Below, in pieces: positions 19,752 through 28,419 of a DNA stretch of 64,000 bases (positions are counted from its first letter, which is position 1; each line of letters starts with the position of its first letter). Below the pieces are notes generated by a model. It made no database searches, was not told where the DNA came from, and saw nothing but the letters and a program-made list of their open reading frames with translations. A program made the translations under genes and the position numbers. The DNA is from Piscinibacter gummiphilus. GTDB taxonomy: Bacteria; Pseudomonadota; Gammaproteobacteria; Burkholderiales; Burkholderiaceae_C. Where the stretch lies: positions 1,041,001-1,105,000 of the forward strand of contig NZ_CP136336.1 in NCBI RefSeq assembly GCF_032681285.1, written 5' to 3'.

Positions 19752-21664
19752 AGCAGGACCACGCTGATCGCGGCCTCACCGTCTGGCACAAGCTCGACCG
19801 GGTGTTGGCCCGCATCCGCCCGCGGCGCCAGCCGCTGTCGCTGGTGATCGACGGGCTCGTCATCGCGCTGTGCTGGAACATCACCTACCTCTTCCGCCTG
19901 GGCTTCGAGCGCTGGATCAGCGCGCGGCCTTCCTACGATCCGTATGTGATGGTGGGCGTGGTGGCGGTCTACCTGCTGGCGTTCCTGCTCGGCGGGATTC
20001 CGCGCGGCATGTGGCGCTTCTCAGGCTTCGAAGAGGTGAAGCGCCTCACCATCGCTTGCCTCGGCGCCGGCGCGGCCTGCGCGGTGATGGTGTCAATGGC
20101 GCGCCTGGCCGAGGTGCCGCGTGCCGTGCTGGCCTTGCACCCGTTCATCGCCTTGATGGGTGTGTGTGTGGTGCGAATTGCCTACCGCATGCTCTACGAA
20201 CATGCGCGGTCGCGGATCACCGGCAGCGACGTCGAGGTGCGCCGGGCGATCGTGATGGGCGCGGGCGAGGCGGCTAAGCGCCTGCTGGCCACCATCCACC
20301 AGCAGGGCTGGATCGTGCTCGGTTTGCTGGACGACGACAAAGCCAAGCAGGGCGGCCGCATTGGCGGTGTGCAGGTCCTGGGCTCACTGGCCGATGTGGC
20401 GCGCGAGGATGTGCGCGCCGGTGCCACGCATGTGATCGTCGCGCTGCCCGGCGCGACCGCGGCGCAGAGGCGGCGTGCGGTCGACCTCGCGTCGACCGTG
20501 GGCCTGCCGGTGCTCACCGTGCCTTCTGCCAGCGAACTGCAGAACGGGCGAGCACACATCGAGCGCGTGCGCAGCATCGAGCCCGAGGATCTGCTGGGGC
20601 GAGAGCCCGTGGTGCTCGACGAGCCTGGGATCGCCGAGCTGATCTCGGGCAAGACGGTGCTTGTGACGGGGGCGGGTGGGTCGATCGGCTCGGAGCTGTG
20701 TCGGCAAGTCGCCCGGTATGGACCCTCGCGCATGGTGCTCTTCGAATTGAGCGAGTTGGCGCTTTATCAGATTGAACAGAGCCTGTCCGAGGCCTATCCT
20801 CATTTGCAGCTGATCCGTTTGATCGGTGACGTGAAAAGCCCGCAGCAGATCGAACACGCCTGCATGACCTACCGGCCGCAGATCATTTTTCACGCTGCCG
20901 CGTACAAGCATGTGCCGCTCATGGAGGAAGAGAACGCCTGGGTGGCCCTCCGCAACAATGCGCTGGGAACCTGGCACGCGGCCAACGCCGCCGCGCGGTG
21001 TGGGGCAGAGCGTTTTGTCCTGATCAGCACCGACAAGGCGGTGAATCCGACCAATGTGATGGGCGCCAGCAAGCGGGCTGCCGAAATGCTCATCTCCCAC
21101 TTGGCGGCACAGACCTTCTCCACGCAGTTCGTGGCCGTGCGATTCGGCAACGTTCTGGGATCGAGCGGCAGCGTGATCCCGAAGTTCAAGGAGCAGATCG
21201 CAAAGGGTGGCCCGCTGACGGTGACCCACCCCGACATCGTTCGATACTTCATGACCATTCCTGAGGCTGCGCAACTCGTGCTGCAGGCAGCCGCCCTTGC
21301 CGACAGTGGGCAGGTCTACGTGCTCGACATGGGCGAGCCGGTGAAGATCGTGGATTTGGCGCGTGACTTGATTCGTCTCTCCGGCCACGGTGAAGGTGAG
21401 ATTCCGATCGTCTTCACAGGCTTGCGCCCGGGAGAGAAGCTGTTTGAAGAGGTGCTCGCCGATCAAGACGCCACCGTGGCATCCCGGCATCCGCGATTGA
21501 GGATCGCGAAGCTGCAGACGCAGGTCGACCCGGATTGGACGTCGAGGCTGCTGTCTTGGCTGAATGGGATCGAGGTCGGGGAGTCGTCGCTGTCTCAACG
21601 GCGTACCCTTCAGGAATTCATTCCGGAGTACCGGCCTTCTGGCTCGCGCTCTGCTGCTCAATAG
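19748..21664 (+). CDS. Membrane nucleotide-sugar 4,6-dehydratase (PglF/WbpM/CapD family)
   Basis: A 638-residue protein with about four N-terminal transmembrane helices (residues 25-140). A first Rossmann segment follows (VMGAGEAAKRLLATIHQQG), then the catalytic SDR domain VLVTGAGGSIGSELCRQV with STDKAVNPTNVMGASKRAAE. Family members make UDP-2-acetamido-2,6-dideoxy-4-keto-hexose from UDP-GlcNAc, the substrate for a DegT aminotransferase. The ATG at 19748 overlaps the transferase stop; an in-frame GTG at 19739 adds three residues. Genes at 17983 and 19161 complete the likely pathway. Confidence 0.92.
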   Translation: MKQDHADRGLTVWHKLDRVLARIRPRRQPLSLVIDGLVIALCWNITYLFRLGFERWISARPSYDPYVMVGVVAVYLLAFLLGGIPRGMWRFSGFEEVKRLTIACLGAGAACAVMVSMARLAEVPRAVLALHPFIALMGVCVVRIAYRMLYEHARSRITGSDVEVRRAIVMGAGEAAKRLLATIHQQGWIVLGLLDDDKAKQGGRIGGVQVLGSLADVAREDVRAGATHVIVALPGATAAQRRRAVDLASTVGLPVLTVPSASELQNGRAHIERVRSIEPEDLLGREPVVLDEPGIAELISGKTVLVTGAGGSIGSELCRQVARYGPSRMVLFELSELALYQIEQSLSEAYPHLQLIRLIGDVKSPQQIEHACMTYRPQIIFHAAAYKHVPLMEEENAWVALRNNALGTWHAANAAARCGAERFVLISTDKAVNPTNVMGASKRAAEMLISHLAAQTFSTQFVAVRFGNVLGSSGSVIPKFKEQIAKGGPLTVTHPDIVRYFMTIPEAAQLVLQAAALADSGQVYVLDMGEPVKIVDLARDLIRLSGHGEGEIPIVFTGLRPGEKLFEEVLADQDATVASRHPRLRIAKLQTQVDPDWTSRLLSWLNGIEVGESSLSQRRTLQEFIPEYRPSGSRSAAQ

Positions 21665-21688
21665 CCGTTCATCTATTTCGGATCTGCA

Positions 21689-22702
21689 ATGCCACGCATT
21701 CTCCTCACGGGCGCTACTGGCTACATCGGGTCTCACACCTGGCTCGCCTTGCTGGCTGCAGGCCACCGCGTGATCGGTGTCGACAACTTTGCGAACAGCT
21801 CGCCCAAGGTGCTGGAGAGGCTTCACAAGCTGTCGGGTCAGGCTCCGGTGTTCATCAAGGCTGACGTGTGCGATGGTGTCGCGATGCGACAGGTGTTCGA
21901 CGAGCATCGCATCGACGCAGTCGTGCATTTCGCGGCCTACAAGGCGGTGGGGGAGTCCACCGAGAAGCCGCTGGAGTACTACCGCAACAACCTTCAAGGC
22001 TTGATCAATGTGGCGGCGGCGATGCAGGTGCATGGGGTGCAGCGCCTCGTCTTCAGTTCGTCCGCCACGGTGTACGGCCGGCCGCAGAGCCTGCCGCTGA
22101 CCGAGGACGCACCGCTATCGTCGACGAACCCCTATGGCACGACCAAGCTCGTCGGCGAACAGTTGTTGCGTGAGATGGAGGCCTGTACGCCCGGCTGGTC
22201 GTTGGCTTACCTGCGGTACTTCAACCCGGTGGGTGCTCACCCGAGTGGAGAGATCGGCGAGGACCCGAGGGGCACCCCGAACAACCTGATGCCTTACGTG
22301 GCACAGGTGGCATCGGGAGCGCGCCCTGAGCTGCAGATCTTTGGCAACGACTACGACACGCCTGACGGAACCGGCGTGCGCGACTACATCCACGTGATGG
22401 ACTTGGCCGCCGGGCACGTTGCAGCCCTGTCGCATCTGCTGGGGGGGAGCGCCTCGTTCACCGTGAACCTGGGAACGGGCCGCGGTTACAGCGTGCTCGA
22501 GGTCGTTCGGGCTTTCGAGCGCGCGAGCGGTCGCCCCGTACCTTTCAAGGTAGTTGCTCGGCGCGAGGGCGATGTTGCAGCCTGCTACGCCGACCCGACG
22601 CTGGCCCGTGATCTCATCGGCTGGTCAGCCCAGAGGGGCCTCGATGAAATGTGCGACGACACCTGGAGATGGCAGCGGCTCAATCCGCGCGGCTTCGGCT
22701 AG
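21689..22702 (+). CDS. galE: UDP-glucose 4-epimerase
   Basis: A 337-residue extended SDR that interconverts UDP-glucose and UDP-galactose, or the N-acetyl forms. It starts MPRILLTGATGYIGSHTWLA (NAD-binding GXXGXXG) and has FSSSATVYGRP with the catalytic serine and SSTNPYGTTKLVGEQLL with the YXXXK pair. AYLRYFNPVGAHPSG and GVRDYIHVMDLA are GalE hallmarks. It closes the first block of the + arm and its last 23 bases overlap the convergent WecA-like gene. Confidence 0.93.
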   Translation: MPRILLTGATGYIGSHTWLALLAAGHRVIGVDNFANSSPKVLERLHKLSGQAPVFIKADVCDGVAMRQVFDEHRIDAVVHFAAYKAVGESTEKPLEYYRNNLQGLINVAAAMQVHGVQRLVFSSSATVYGRPQSLPLTEDAPLSSTNPYGTTKLVGEQLLREMEACTPGWSLAYLRYFNPVGAHPSGEIGEDPRGTPNNLMPYVAQVASGARPELQIFGNDYDTPDGTGVRDYIHVMDLAAGHVAALSHLLGGSASFTVNLGTGRGYSVLEVVRAFERASGRPVPFKVVARREGDVAACYADPTLARDLIGWSAQRGLDEMCDDTWRWQRLNPRGFG

Positions 22703-23798
22703 TAGGGGTCCGCGGGAAGACCAGCCACTTGGGCGTCTTGAACCTCACGATGCTCCGGTAGAGCAGGATGTACATGAGCATGAACGCCAGGATGAACCAG
22801 CCAAGAACCCGGCTGTTGTCCCACCAAAGCACGGCCGGGATCACCGACAGCAAGCACAGCACCCACAGGTACGGAGACGTCATCGAGTTGCGTGAGGTCT
22901 TCCGACGGTCGGGTGTGGCACCGAGCATCACCCGCATCAGGCGTTTGTAGACCAGCATGTGGAGGTGCACGCCGTCTGGCACCCCCGGCGACATGCCTCG
23001 AAGCCACCGCTTTCTGTAGATCGAGAAGATGGTTTCGAACACTGGATAGCCGCAAAGCAGCAGCGCGAACAAGGGCGATACCTGCGGGTTGCGATGGACC
23101 AGCAGGATGCCCAGTTCTCCCAGAAGGAAGCCGAGAAGATACGCGCCGCCGTCACCCAGGAAGATCAAGCCAGCGGGAAAGTTCCAGACGAAGAATCCGA
23201 GGATGGCTCCGGCGACGACGAGCGTGGCCGTGAAGACGAACGTGTCGCCGACCTGGAAGGCCACGTAGCTCAGCCCGAGCAGCATCATGAGCACGCACAT
23301 GGACGCGAGGCCATTGAAGCCGTCGATGATGTTGACCGCGTTGGCCACGCCCGTGACGATGAAGATCGTGAGCGCCACCGAGAACGGCGTCCACACGATG
23401 AGCTGCTCGAAACCGGGAACGTGCGTGCGGGAGACCACGGCACCCAGCAGCCAGATGCCGATGGCCGCCGAGATGGCGGTGGTCAGGAGCCGGCGGCGGG
23501 GAGAAACATTCTTCGTGAGGTCTTCTGCAATTCCGCCCACGAATGCGGGCAGGCTGCATAGGAGCAGCAGCCAGAGCGAGCTGGCTTCTTTCGCGTGTGT
23601 GAACTGGGCGAGTGCCGTGCCCGCGACGAGCGCCACCATGATGCCGATGCCACCGACCCTCGGCACCGGCCGGGAATGGAATTTCTGCACGCCTTCCAGG
23701 TCGTGGTCTCCCATCAGCTTGGTGTGCCGGATGGAGACGCGCAGGATGAACGCCGTGGCCACGAGCGCGGTCAGGAAGGCGACGACAAGGTAGGTCAT
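22680..23798 (-). CDS. WecA-type polyprenyl-phosphate GlcNAc-1-phosphate transferase
   Basis: A 372-residue polytopic enzyme of the MraY/WecA family, which starts glycans by moving HexNAc-1-phosphate to undecaprenyl phosphate. It has about 10 hydrophobic segments, FHSRPVPRVGGIGIM, VNIIDGFNGLASMCVLM, LIFLGDGGAYLLGFLLG and the histidine motif DGVHLHMLVYKRLMR. The usual DD of the first acidic motif reads AEDLTKN here, a conservative Asp-to-Glu change. It is the only - strand gene inside the + arm. It overlaps galE by 23 bases at the 3' end and is divergent from the export gene. Confidence 0.88.
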   Translation of the reverse strand: MTYLVVAFLTALVATAFILRVSIRHTKLMGDHDLEGVQKFHSRPVPRVGGIGIMVALVAGTALAQFTHAKEASSLWLLLLCSLPAFVGGIAEDLTKNVSPRRRLLTTAISAAIGIWLLGAVVSRTHVPGFEQLIVWTPFSVALTIFIVTGVANAVNIIDGFNGLASMCVLMMLLGLSYVAFQVGDTFVFTATLVVAGAILGFFVWNFPAGLIFLGDGGAYLLGFLLGELGILLVHRNPQVSPLFALLLCGYPVFETIFSIYRKRWLRGMSPGVPDGVHLHMLVYKRLMRVMLGATPDRRKTSRNSMTSPYLWVLCLLSVIPAVLWWDNSRVLGWFILAFMLMYILLYRSIVRFKTPKWLVFPRTPTSRSRAD

Positions 23799-23912
23799 TG
23801 CAAGAGGGTGAACGGGAAAACACGAGTACGTCGGTCTATCATCGCCGACCTCTGCTACGAAGCGATCGACAATCAGCGCGACCCTGCAGATTACAACGGC
23901 GAAGTGTCCAGC

Positions 23913-26216
23913 ATGCATGCATCGAAAACTCTTACTCAATGCTTGGCGTTCGCCACCGTTCTGCTCGGTGCGATTGTCTCGCAGGTGGCCGTCGCTCAGG
24001 CTCCGCAAGGCTCGCTGTCGCCGGCGCAGCGGCTCTTCGGTGCGCCCGGGCTTGCTGGTGACGAAGGCGACGACGAGCGGCAGTCCAGGGGGGCGTCAAG
24101 GCCTCGTGATCGCGACTTCAACTTCAAGCGACGCCTGGACGGTTCTAACTGGACCGAATCAGGGGATCAGCGCCCGGAAGATATCCCGGACGACGCCCAC
24201 GAGTTCGAGGACGATGCGCCGCTCTACGAGGACTTTTCGCGCTACATCCGTGACACGACCGGCAAGCAGGTGAGCGATGCCCTGCCCCTTGCCCGGAGCA
24301 AGGCGCGCAGCCCCAAGTTGCCCGAGACCTATGTCATCGGGCCCGGAGACGAAATCGAAGTCCAGGTGTGGGGGTCACTCAGCGCGCGTTACAAGTTGCG
24401 GGTTGACGAGGCGGGAAGGGTGTTCGTTCCTGAAGTCGGCAGCGTGCAGCTCGAAGGGGTGCGCGCCAGTGACCTTACCAACGTCATGACCGGCCAGTTC
24501 AGGCGACTTTTCAAAGGGTTCGAGCTGCGAGCCTTCATCGTGAGTTCCCGAGGCGTGATGATCCTGGTGACGGGTCACGCCGCCAGTGTGGGCCTCAAGA
24601 ACATCAGCGCCACGCACACCCTGCTGAGCGCCACGCTCAGCCAGGCTCGGCCCTCTCCGGGTGGCAGCCGTCGCTTTGTCGAATTCAGGCGCGACGGCAG
24701 CCCTGCGAAGCTGATCGACCTGTATTGCTTCTTCCGCACCGAGTGCGAAGCGATGCCGGGGGCCCTCAAGGACAACGACGTCATTCGGGTTCCTCCGCGC
24801 GGCAAACTGGTGGCCGTGAGCGGGGGCGTGTCCCGGCCGGGCATCTACGAGCTGACCGAGTCTGAAGGCGTCAACGATCTCCTTCGGTATGCCGGCGGGC
24901 TGTCGGTGGTGGCCGATGCCAACCGCATCAACCTGTATTCGTTTGCGGAGTCGACGCGGGGAGACCGCACGCTCCAGACCACCGCGGTGGGTGGCATATG
25001 CCCCGGCCGCGGCGGCGTGGCCCCCGTGTCGTGCACGTCGCTGCGCGATGGCGATTACCTCGACGTCCAGTTGCACCTGGCGTTGGTACGAGGCTCCATC
25101 ACGATCGTGGCGCCCGGCGTCGACCCCATCAAGCTGGAGCATCGGCCTGGTATGAAGCTGCTGGACGTGCTGTCTCCACCGTTCGACCGGCTCATTCCGC
25201 GCAAGACGCTCAGCACGATGAACGCCGGTGCTTTTGCGACGCTGCAGGACCTGGACGACCGTCTGCGCAGGCTCGACCTGGAGGCCTTGACCCTCTACCG
25301 CCGAGATTCGGACAAGCGTGAATACGCCCCCATCTCCGTCAACTACCGCGCCGCTGCCACGGATGGCCGCACAGGTGCAAGCAACATCGAGCTGCAGGAG
25401 GGTGACGTCCTGGTGATCGAGGACCAGAGCGAATGGAAAGCCCGGCGCAGCGAATTGCCGATGTCGGTGCGTGTGCTGGGAGAAGTAGGCAAGCCCGGCC
25501 GGTACAGGTTCGTGGGCCTCAAGACACTGGAAGACGTGCTTATCATGGCCGGGGGGGTGACGCCGGATGCTGCTGTCTGGAACGCGGTGATCCTGCGGCA
25601 GAGCGACGGCCGCACGTCGGTTGGCCGAGAAGTGCTGGATCAAGCCCTGAAGACCATCACGGCGCATCAGCTCAGACAGGAAGCCATGAACAGCGACAGG
25701 GTCGTCGGCGCGACCGCGATCACCAAGGACGACAGGAAGTCCGGGACGGTGCAGACGCTCGGCAACCGAGCAAAGGCCGAGGTGCTCGAGCTGATGAAGG
25801 ATCGAGAGCTGATCTACCTGTCATCGCGAGGGGATCCGGTCTCGCGAGACATCAAGCTGGCGCCGAACGACATCGTGCTCATCCCGCCGGTGCAGGACAC
25901 CTATTCATGCCAGGGCGCATTCTTCAAACCTGGCGAGTTCATGATCGGCAAGGGGGCCGTTTCGGTGAGCGGCGCCGTCAAGCGTTGCGGCCTGATCGAC
26001 GAGATGAGCCCGAACATCTATCACTTCGTGTCGCGTCAGAACCGCATCTGCCGTGTGGGCTGGTTCAGCTCCTGCCCGGACGTGGAAAGCGGCGATGTGG
26101 TGGTGGCCGTCCCTGAGGTCGTCACCAAGCGCGGAGCGGCTGCCTTCCTCGAATGGATGGACATCGTCATCAAGCCGCTGACGGCGCTCGCCACGCTCAA
26201 GGTTCTGACCGATTGA
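23913..26216 (+). CDS. SLBB-domain outer-membrane polysaccharide export protein
   Basis: A 767-residue secreted protein of the Wza/KpsD class that forms or gates the outer-membrane exit for polysaccharide. A signal peptide (about residues 1-29, ending AVAQA) is followed by an acidic linker. The Poly_export domain lies near residue 138 (YVIGPGDEIEVQVWGSLSA). SLBB-like repeats are near 297 (VSGGVSRPGIYELTESEGV), 515 (VRVLGEVGKPGRYRFVGLK) and 665. No lipobox cysteine is seen, unlike Wza, and the length exceeds Wza (about 380), so it is closer to KpsD. A GACAAT -10-like box lies at 23868. Confidence 0.88.
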   Translation: MHASKTLTQCLAFATVLLGAIVSQVAVAQAPQGSLSPAQRLFGAPGLAGDEGDDERQSRGASRPRDRDFNFKRRLDGSNWTESGDQRPEDIPDDAHEFEDDAPLYEDFSRYIRDTTGKQVSDALPLARSKARSPKLPETYVIGPGDEIEVQVWGSLSARYKLRVDEAGRVFVPEVGSVQLEGVRASDLTNVMTGQFRRLFKGFELRAFIVSSRGVMILVTGHAASVGLKNISATHTLLSATLSQARPSPGGSRRFVEFRRDGSPAKLIDLYCFFRTECEAMPGALKDNDVIRVPPRGKLVAVSGGVSRPGIYELTESEGVNDLLRYAGGLSVVADANRINLYSFAESTRGDRTLQTTAVGGICPGRGGVAPVSCTSLRDGDYLDVQLHLALVRGSITIVAPGVDPIKLEHRPGMKLLDVLSPPFDRLIPRKTLSTMNAGAFATLQDLDDRLRRLDLEALTLYRRDSDKREYAPISVNYRAAATDGRTGASNIELQEGDVLVIEDQSEWKARRSELPMSVRVLGEVGKPGRYRFVGLKTLEDVLIMAGGVTPDAAVWNAVILRQSDGRTSVGREVLDQALKTITAHQLRQEAMNSDRVVGATAITKDDRKSGTVQTLGNRAKAEVLELMKDRELIYLSSRGDPVSRDIKLAPNDIVLIPPVQDTYSCQGAFFKPGEFMIGKGAVSVSGAVKRCGLIDEMSPNIYHFVSRQNRICRVGWFSSCPDVESGDVVVAVPEVVTKRGAAAFLEWMDIVIKPLTALATLKVLTD

Positions 26217-27295
26217 ACAACAACGTGCGGGGCAGCTTGTTGCAGCTCTTTGGAGCGCGCGTGGGCGTTGCTGCACGATGGGCGGTGCTCAGGGCACTGC
26301 CCTTGATGCTGCTCCTGCAGCTCGACATCGGGCATGCGCAACAGCTTTCCAGGCCCTCGAGCATCCTGAGCCAAGAGGTGAGTTTCAAGCGCTTCGACAA
26401 GGTTGAACTGGGGCCTCGTGAACCATGCCCCGCGTGGCTCGCCGTCGGAGACGAGGCGGTCTGCCGGCTCCTGCAAGTGGTTTATCGAGATGTCTACCTG
26501 TCCGGTTTCTTGCTGACTCGGGCCGTGCCTAGCGATCAGCTCGTGATCTACCACGCCGGGCACGAGGCCGGGGCGGCATTGGAGGGGTTGGCACGGTCCG
26601 ATGAACTGCTCATCCTGCCGGATGCTGCGTCGTTCGTGGGGCGCCTGTTCGCACAGGACGCCGATGTGCTGGTTCTGTTCATGCCCGGGACTGGCTTTGC
26701 ACCGCGCGACCAGCCTCCTTCGGTGCAGCGGATATTTCAGGTCGTGAGCAACCACAGCGCTTTCGCCTTGCTGGATTCTCAGGGTGACAGCGCTGCGGCC
26801 TATTTCATTGCACATGTGCGCGGGTTTCTCGACCGGTTTGCCGCTCCTTATCGATCGATCGTGATGGTCGGCCGCAGCGGGGGGGGCTACAGCACGACGC
26901 TCGCCGCGGCTCACGACACGCGAATCATGTGCTCCGTGTCGTTCTTCGGCAGCCTCCCCATCCGGCTTCGTCTTCCGACCGAAGCAGACCTGCGCGATGA
27001 CCTGGGTGACTTCGAGCAATACGGCCTGTACCTCTTCAAGCGCATGGACTACACGGACCTCTATGCGCTGGCCACCCAGCCGAGACGCAGGCACGTGCAG
27101 GTCTACAACGAAGAGGACAACTGCTGCTTCTCGGGGTTTGACAAGGGTCGTCGTGTGGCAGAGCTGTTCCGGCGCCAGTACCCTGCGGTGCGAGGGTTCG
27201 ACGTGGAGTTCCTGCCGAAGCGCTCCGAGGCGGATCACTACAACCTTGATGAGAGCGCCTTCTCCGTGCTGCAGAGCAAGTGCAACCTGCGTTAG
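26213..27295 (+). CDS. Secreted alpha/beta-hydrolase-like protein of unknown function
   Basis: A TTG at 26213 overlapping the export-protein stop gives 360 residues. A basic, hydrophobic signal peptide ends near GHAQ (about residue 43). VMVGRSGGGYSTTLAAA carries a nucleophile-elbow GXSXG motif with Ser222. RSEADHYNLDES has a C-terminal His (about 342) in the usual place for a catalytic histidine, and QVYNEEDNCCFSGFDKG may supply the acid. An esterase or deacylase acting on exported polysaccharide is plausible but unproven; I know no named homologue. Its 3' end overlaps the convergent GT4 by 4 bases. Confidence 0.75.
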   Translation: MNNNVRGSLLQLFGARVGVAARWAVLRALPLMLLLQLDIGHAQQLSRPSSILSQEVSFKRFDKVELGPREPCPAWLAVGDEAVCRLLQVVYRDVYLSGFLLTRAVPSDQLVIYHAGHEAGAALEGLARSDELLILPDAASFVGRLFAQDADVLVLFMPGTGFAPRDQPPSVQRIFQVVSNHSAFALLDSQGDSAAAYFIAHVRGFLDRFAAPYRSIVMVGRSGGGYSTTLAAAHDTRIMCSVSFFGSLPIRLRLPTEADLRDDLGDFEQYGLYLFKRMDYTDLYALATQPRRRHVQVYNEEDNCCFSGFDKGRRVAELFRRQYPAVRGFDVEFLPKRSEADHYNLDESAFSVLQSKCNLR

Positions 27296-28419
27296 GGAAC
27301 GAGCCGGTCGATGGTTGAAAGATAGTTCTGCACCACGACACGCTCGTCGAACGTCTTGGCGACGTGGTCCAGGCCTTGAAGGCCCATTGCCGTGAAGGCT
27401 TCGTCGGCCAGCGTTGCCGCGTGGAGCATGGCGTCCGCAAGCGACTGCGCATTCCTCGCCTCGCACAGAAAACCCGATACCTCCGGCAAGACCACATCGC
27501 GGCACCCCGGCACGTTGGTGGCGACCAGCGGCCTGCCCATCGAGGCCGCTTCGAGCAGGCTGCGGGGGGCGCCCTCGCGGTACGACGGCAGCACCACACA
27601 GTCGGCCGCTGCGATGCTGGGCCGCACGTCTCTGACCACCCCCAGGTACTCGACCACTCCCTCCGCCACCCACTCGTCGACCTGCTTCCGGGAAATGGCC
27701 GTCGGATTCTCATCGTCAGCGGCGCCCAGCAGCTGGAACCTGGTAGTGGGGCAGGCCTTGTGGACACGGCGTGCCGCCTCGACGAACTCAAGCACGCCCT
27801 TGTCGCGCAGCAGGCGCCCGATCATGAGGAAGGTACGTCCGGCTGCCAAACTTCCGGGCAGGGGCTGCAGCGCGAAGTGATTCATGTTGACACCTTCGCC
27901 GGGCAATCGGCGAACGCGGGTGCCCTCCACGAGGCCGAGCGACTGGAAGGTTTCTTCGTCGTCGGCGTTGAGAAACCAGACCTCTCTCGACCAACGCAGC
28001 GTCCGCGCGTAGAGCGCTCTGGCAATCGAACTCACCCAGCCTCGATTGAGAAAGACGTAGCCCAGCCCGGTGATGACCGACACCGTGGGCACACCGGTGC
28101 GGCGGGCTGCGATGGCGCCGTAGATCACCGACTTGATCGTGTAGTTGAAGGCCAGATTCGGCTTGACCTTGCGGTAGATCGCGGTCAGCTCGTTCAGGGC
28201 CGACCACTCGCGCAAGGGCTGCGTGCTTCGGCCTGAGAGCGACCAAGCGATGCACTCGGCACCCATGTCGCGAAGCACGCCCATGTAGACACCATCGTCA
28301 GGGGCGACCACCACCACACGATGGCCTTGCTGGATCAGCGTGCGAATGACGCCGGCTCGGAAATTGGCAATCGCGAATGCGGTGTTGCAGCAGAAGGTGA
28401 TCGTCAGGCTTCGGCTCAT
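27292..28419 (-). CDS. Glycosyltransferase family 4
   Basis: A 375-residue GT-B enzyme at the promoter-distal end of the - arm. It begins LTITFCCNTAFAIANFRAGV and has TVSVITGLGYVFLNRGW in the N-terminal domain. The donor domain shows FLMIGRLLRDKGVLEFVEAA and SYREGAPRSLLEAASMGRPL with the EX7E pair. The pattern resembles the galacturonosyl/GalNAc-type GT4 enzymes of O-antigen loci, such as those with the TGLGY segment. The start at 28419 overlaps the asnB stop, so the two are translationally coupled. Confidence 0.88.
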   Translation of the reverse strand: MSRSLTITFCCNTAFAIANFRAGVIRTLIQQGHRVVVVAPDDGVYMGVLRDMGAECIAWSLSGRSTQPLREWSALNELTAIYRKVKPNLAFNYTIKSVIYGAIAARRTGVPTVSVITGLGYVFLNRGWVSSIARALYARTLRWSREVWFLNADDEETFQSLGLVEGTRVRRLPGEGVNMNHFALQPLPGSLAAGRTFLMIGRLLRDKGVLEFVEAARRVHKACPTTRFQLLGAADDENPTAISRKQVDEWVAEGVVEYLGVVRDVRPSIAAADCVVLPSYREGAPRSLLEAASMGRPLVATNVPGCRDVVLPEVSGFLCEARNAQSLADAMLHAATLADEAFTAMGLQGLDHVAKTFDERVVVQNYLSTIDRLVP

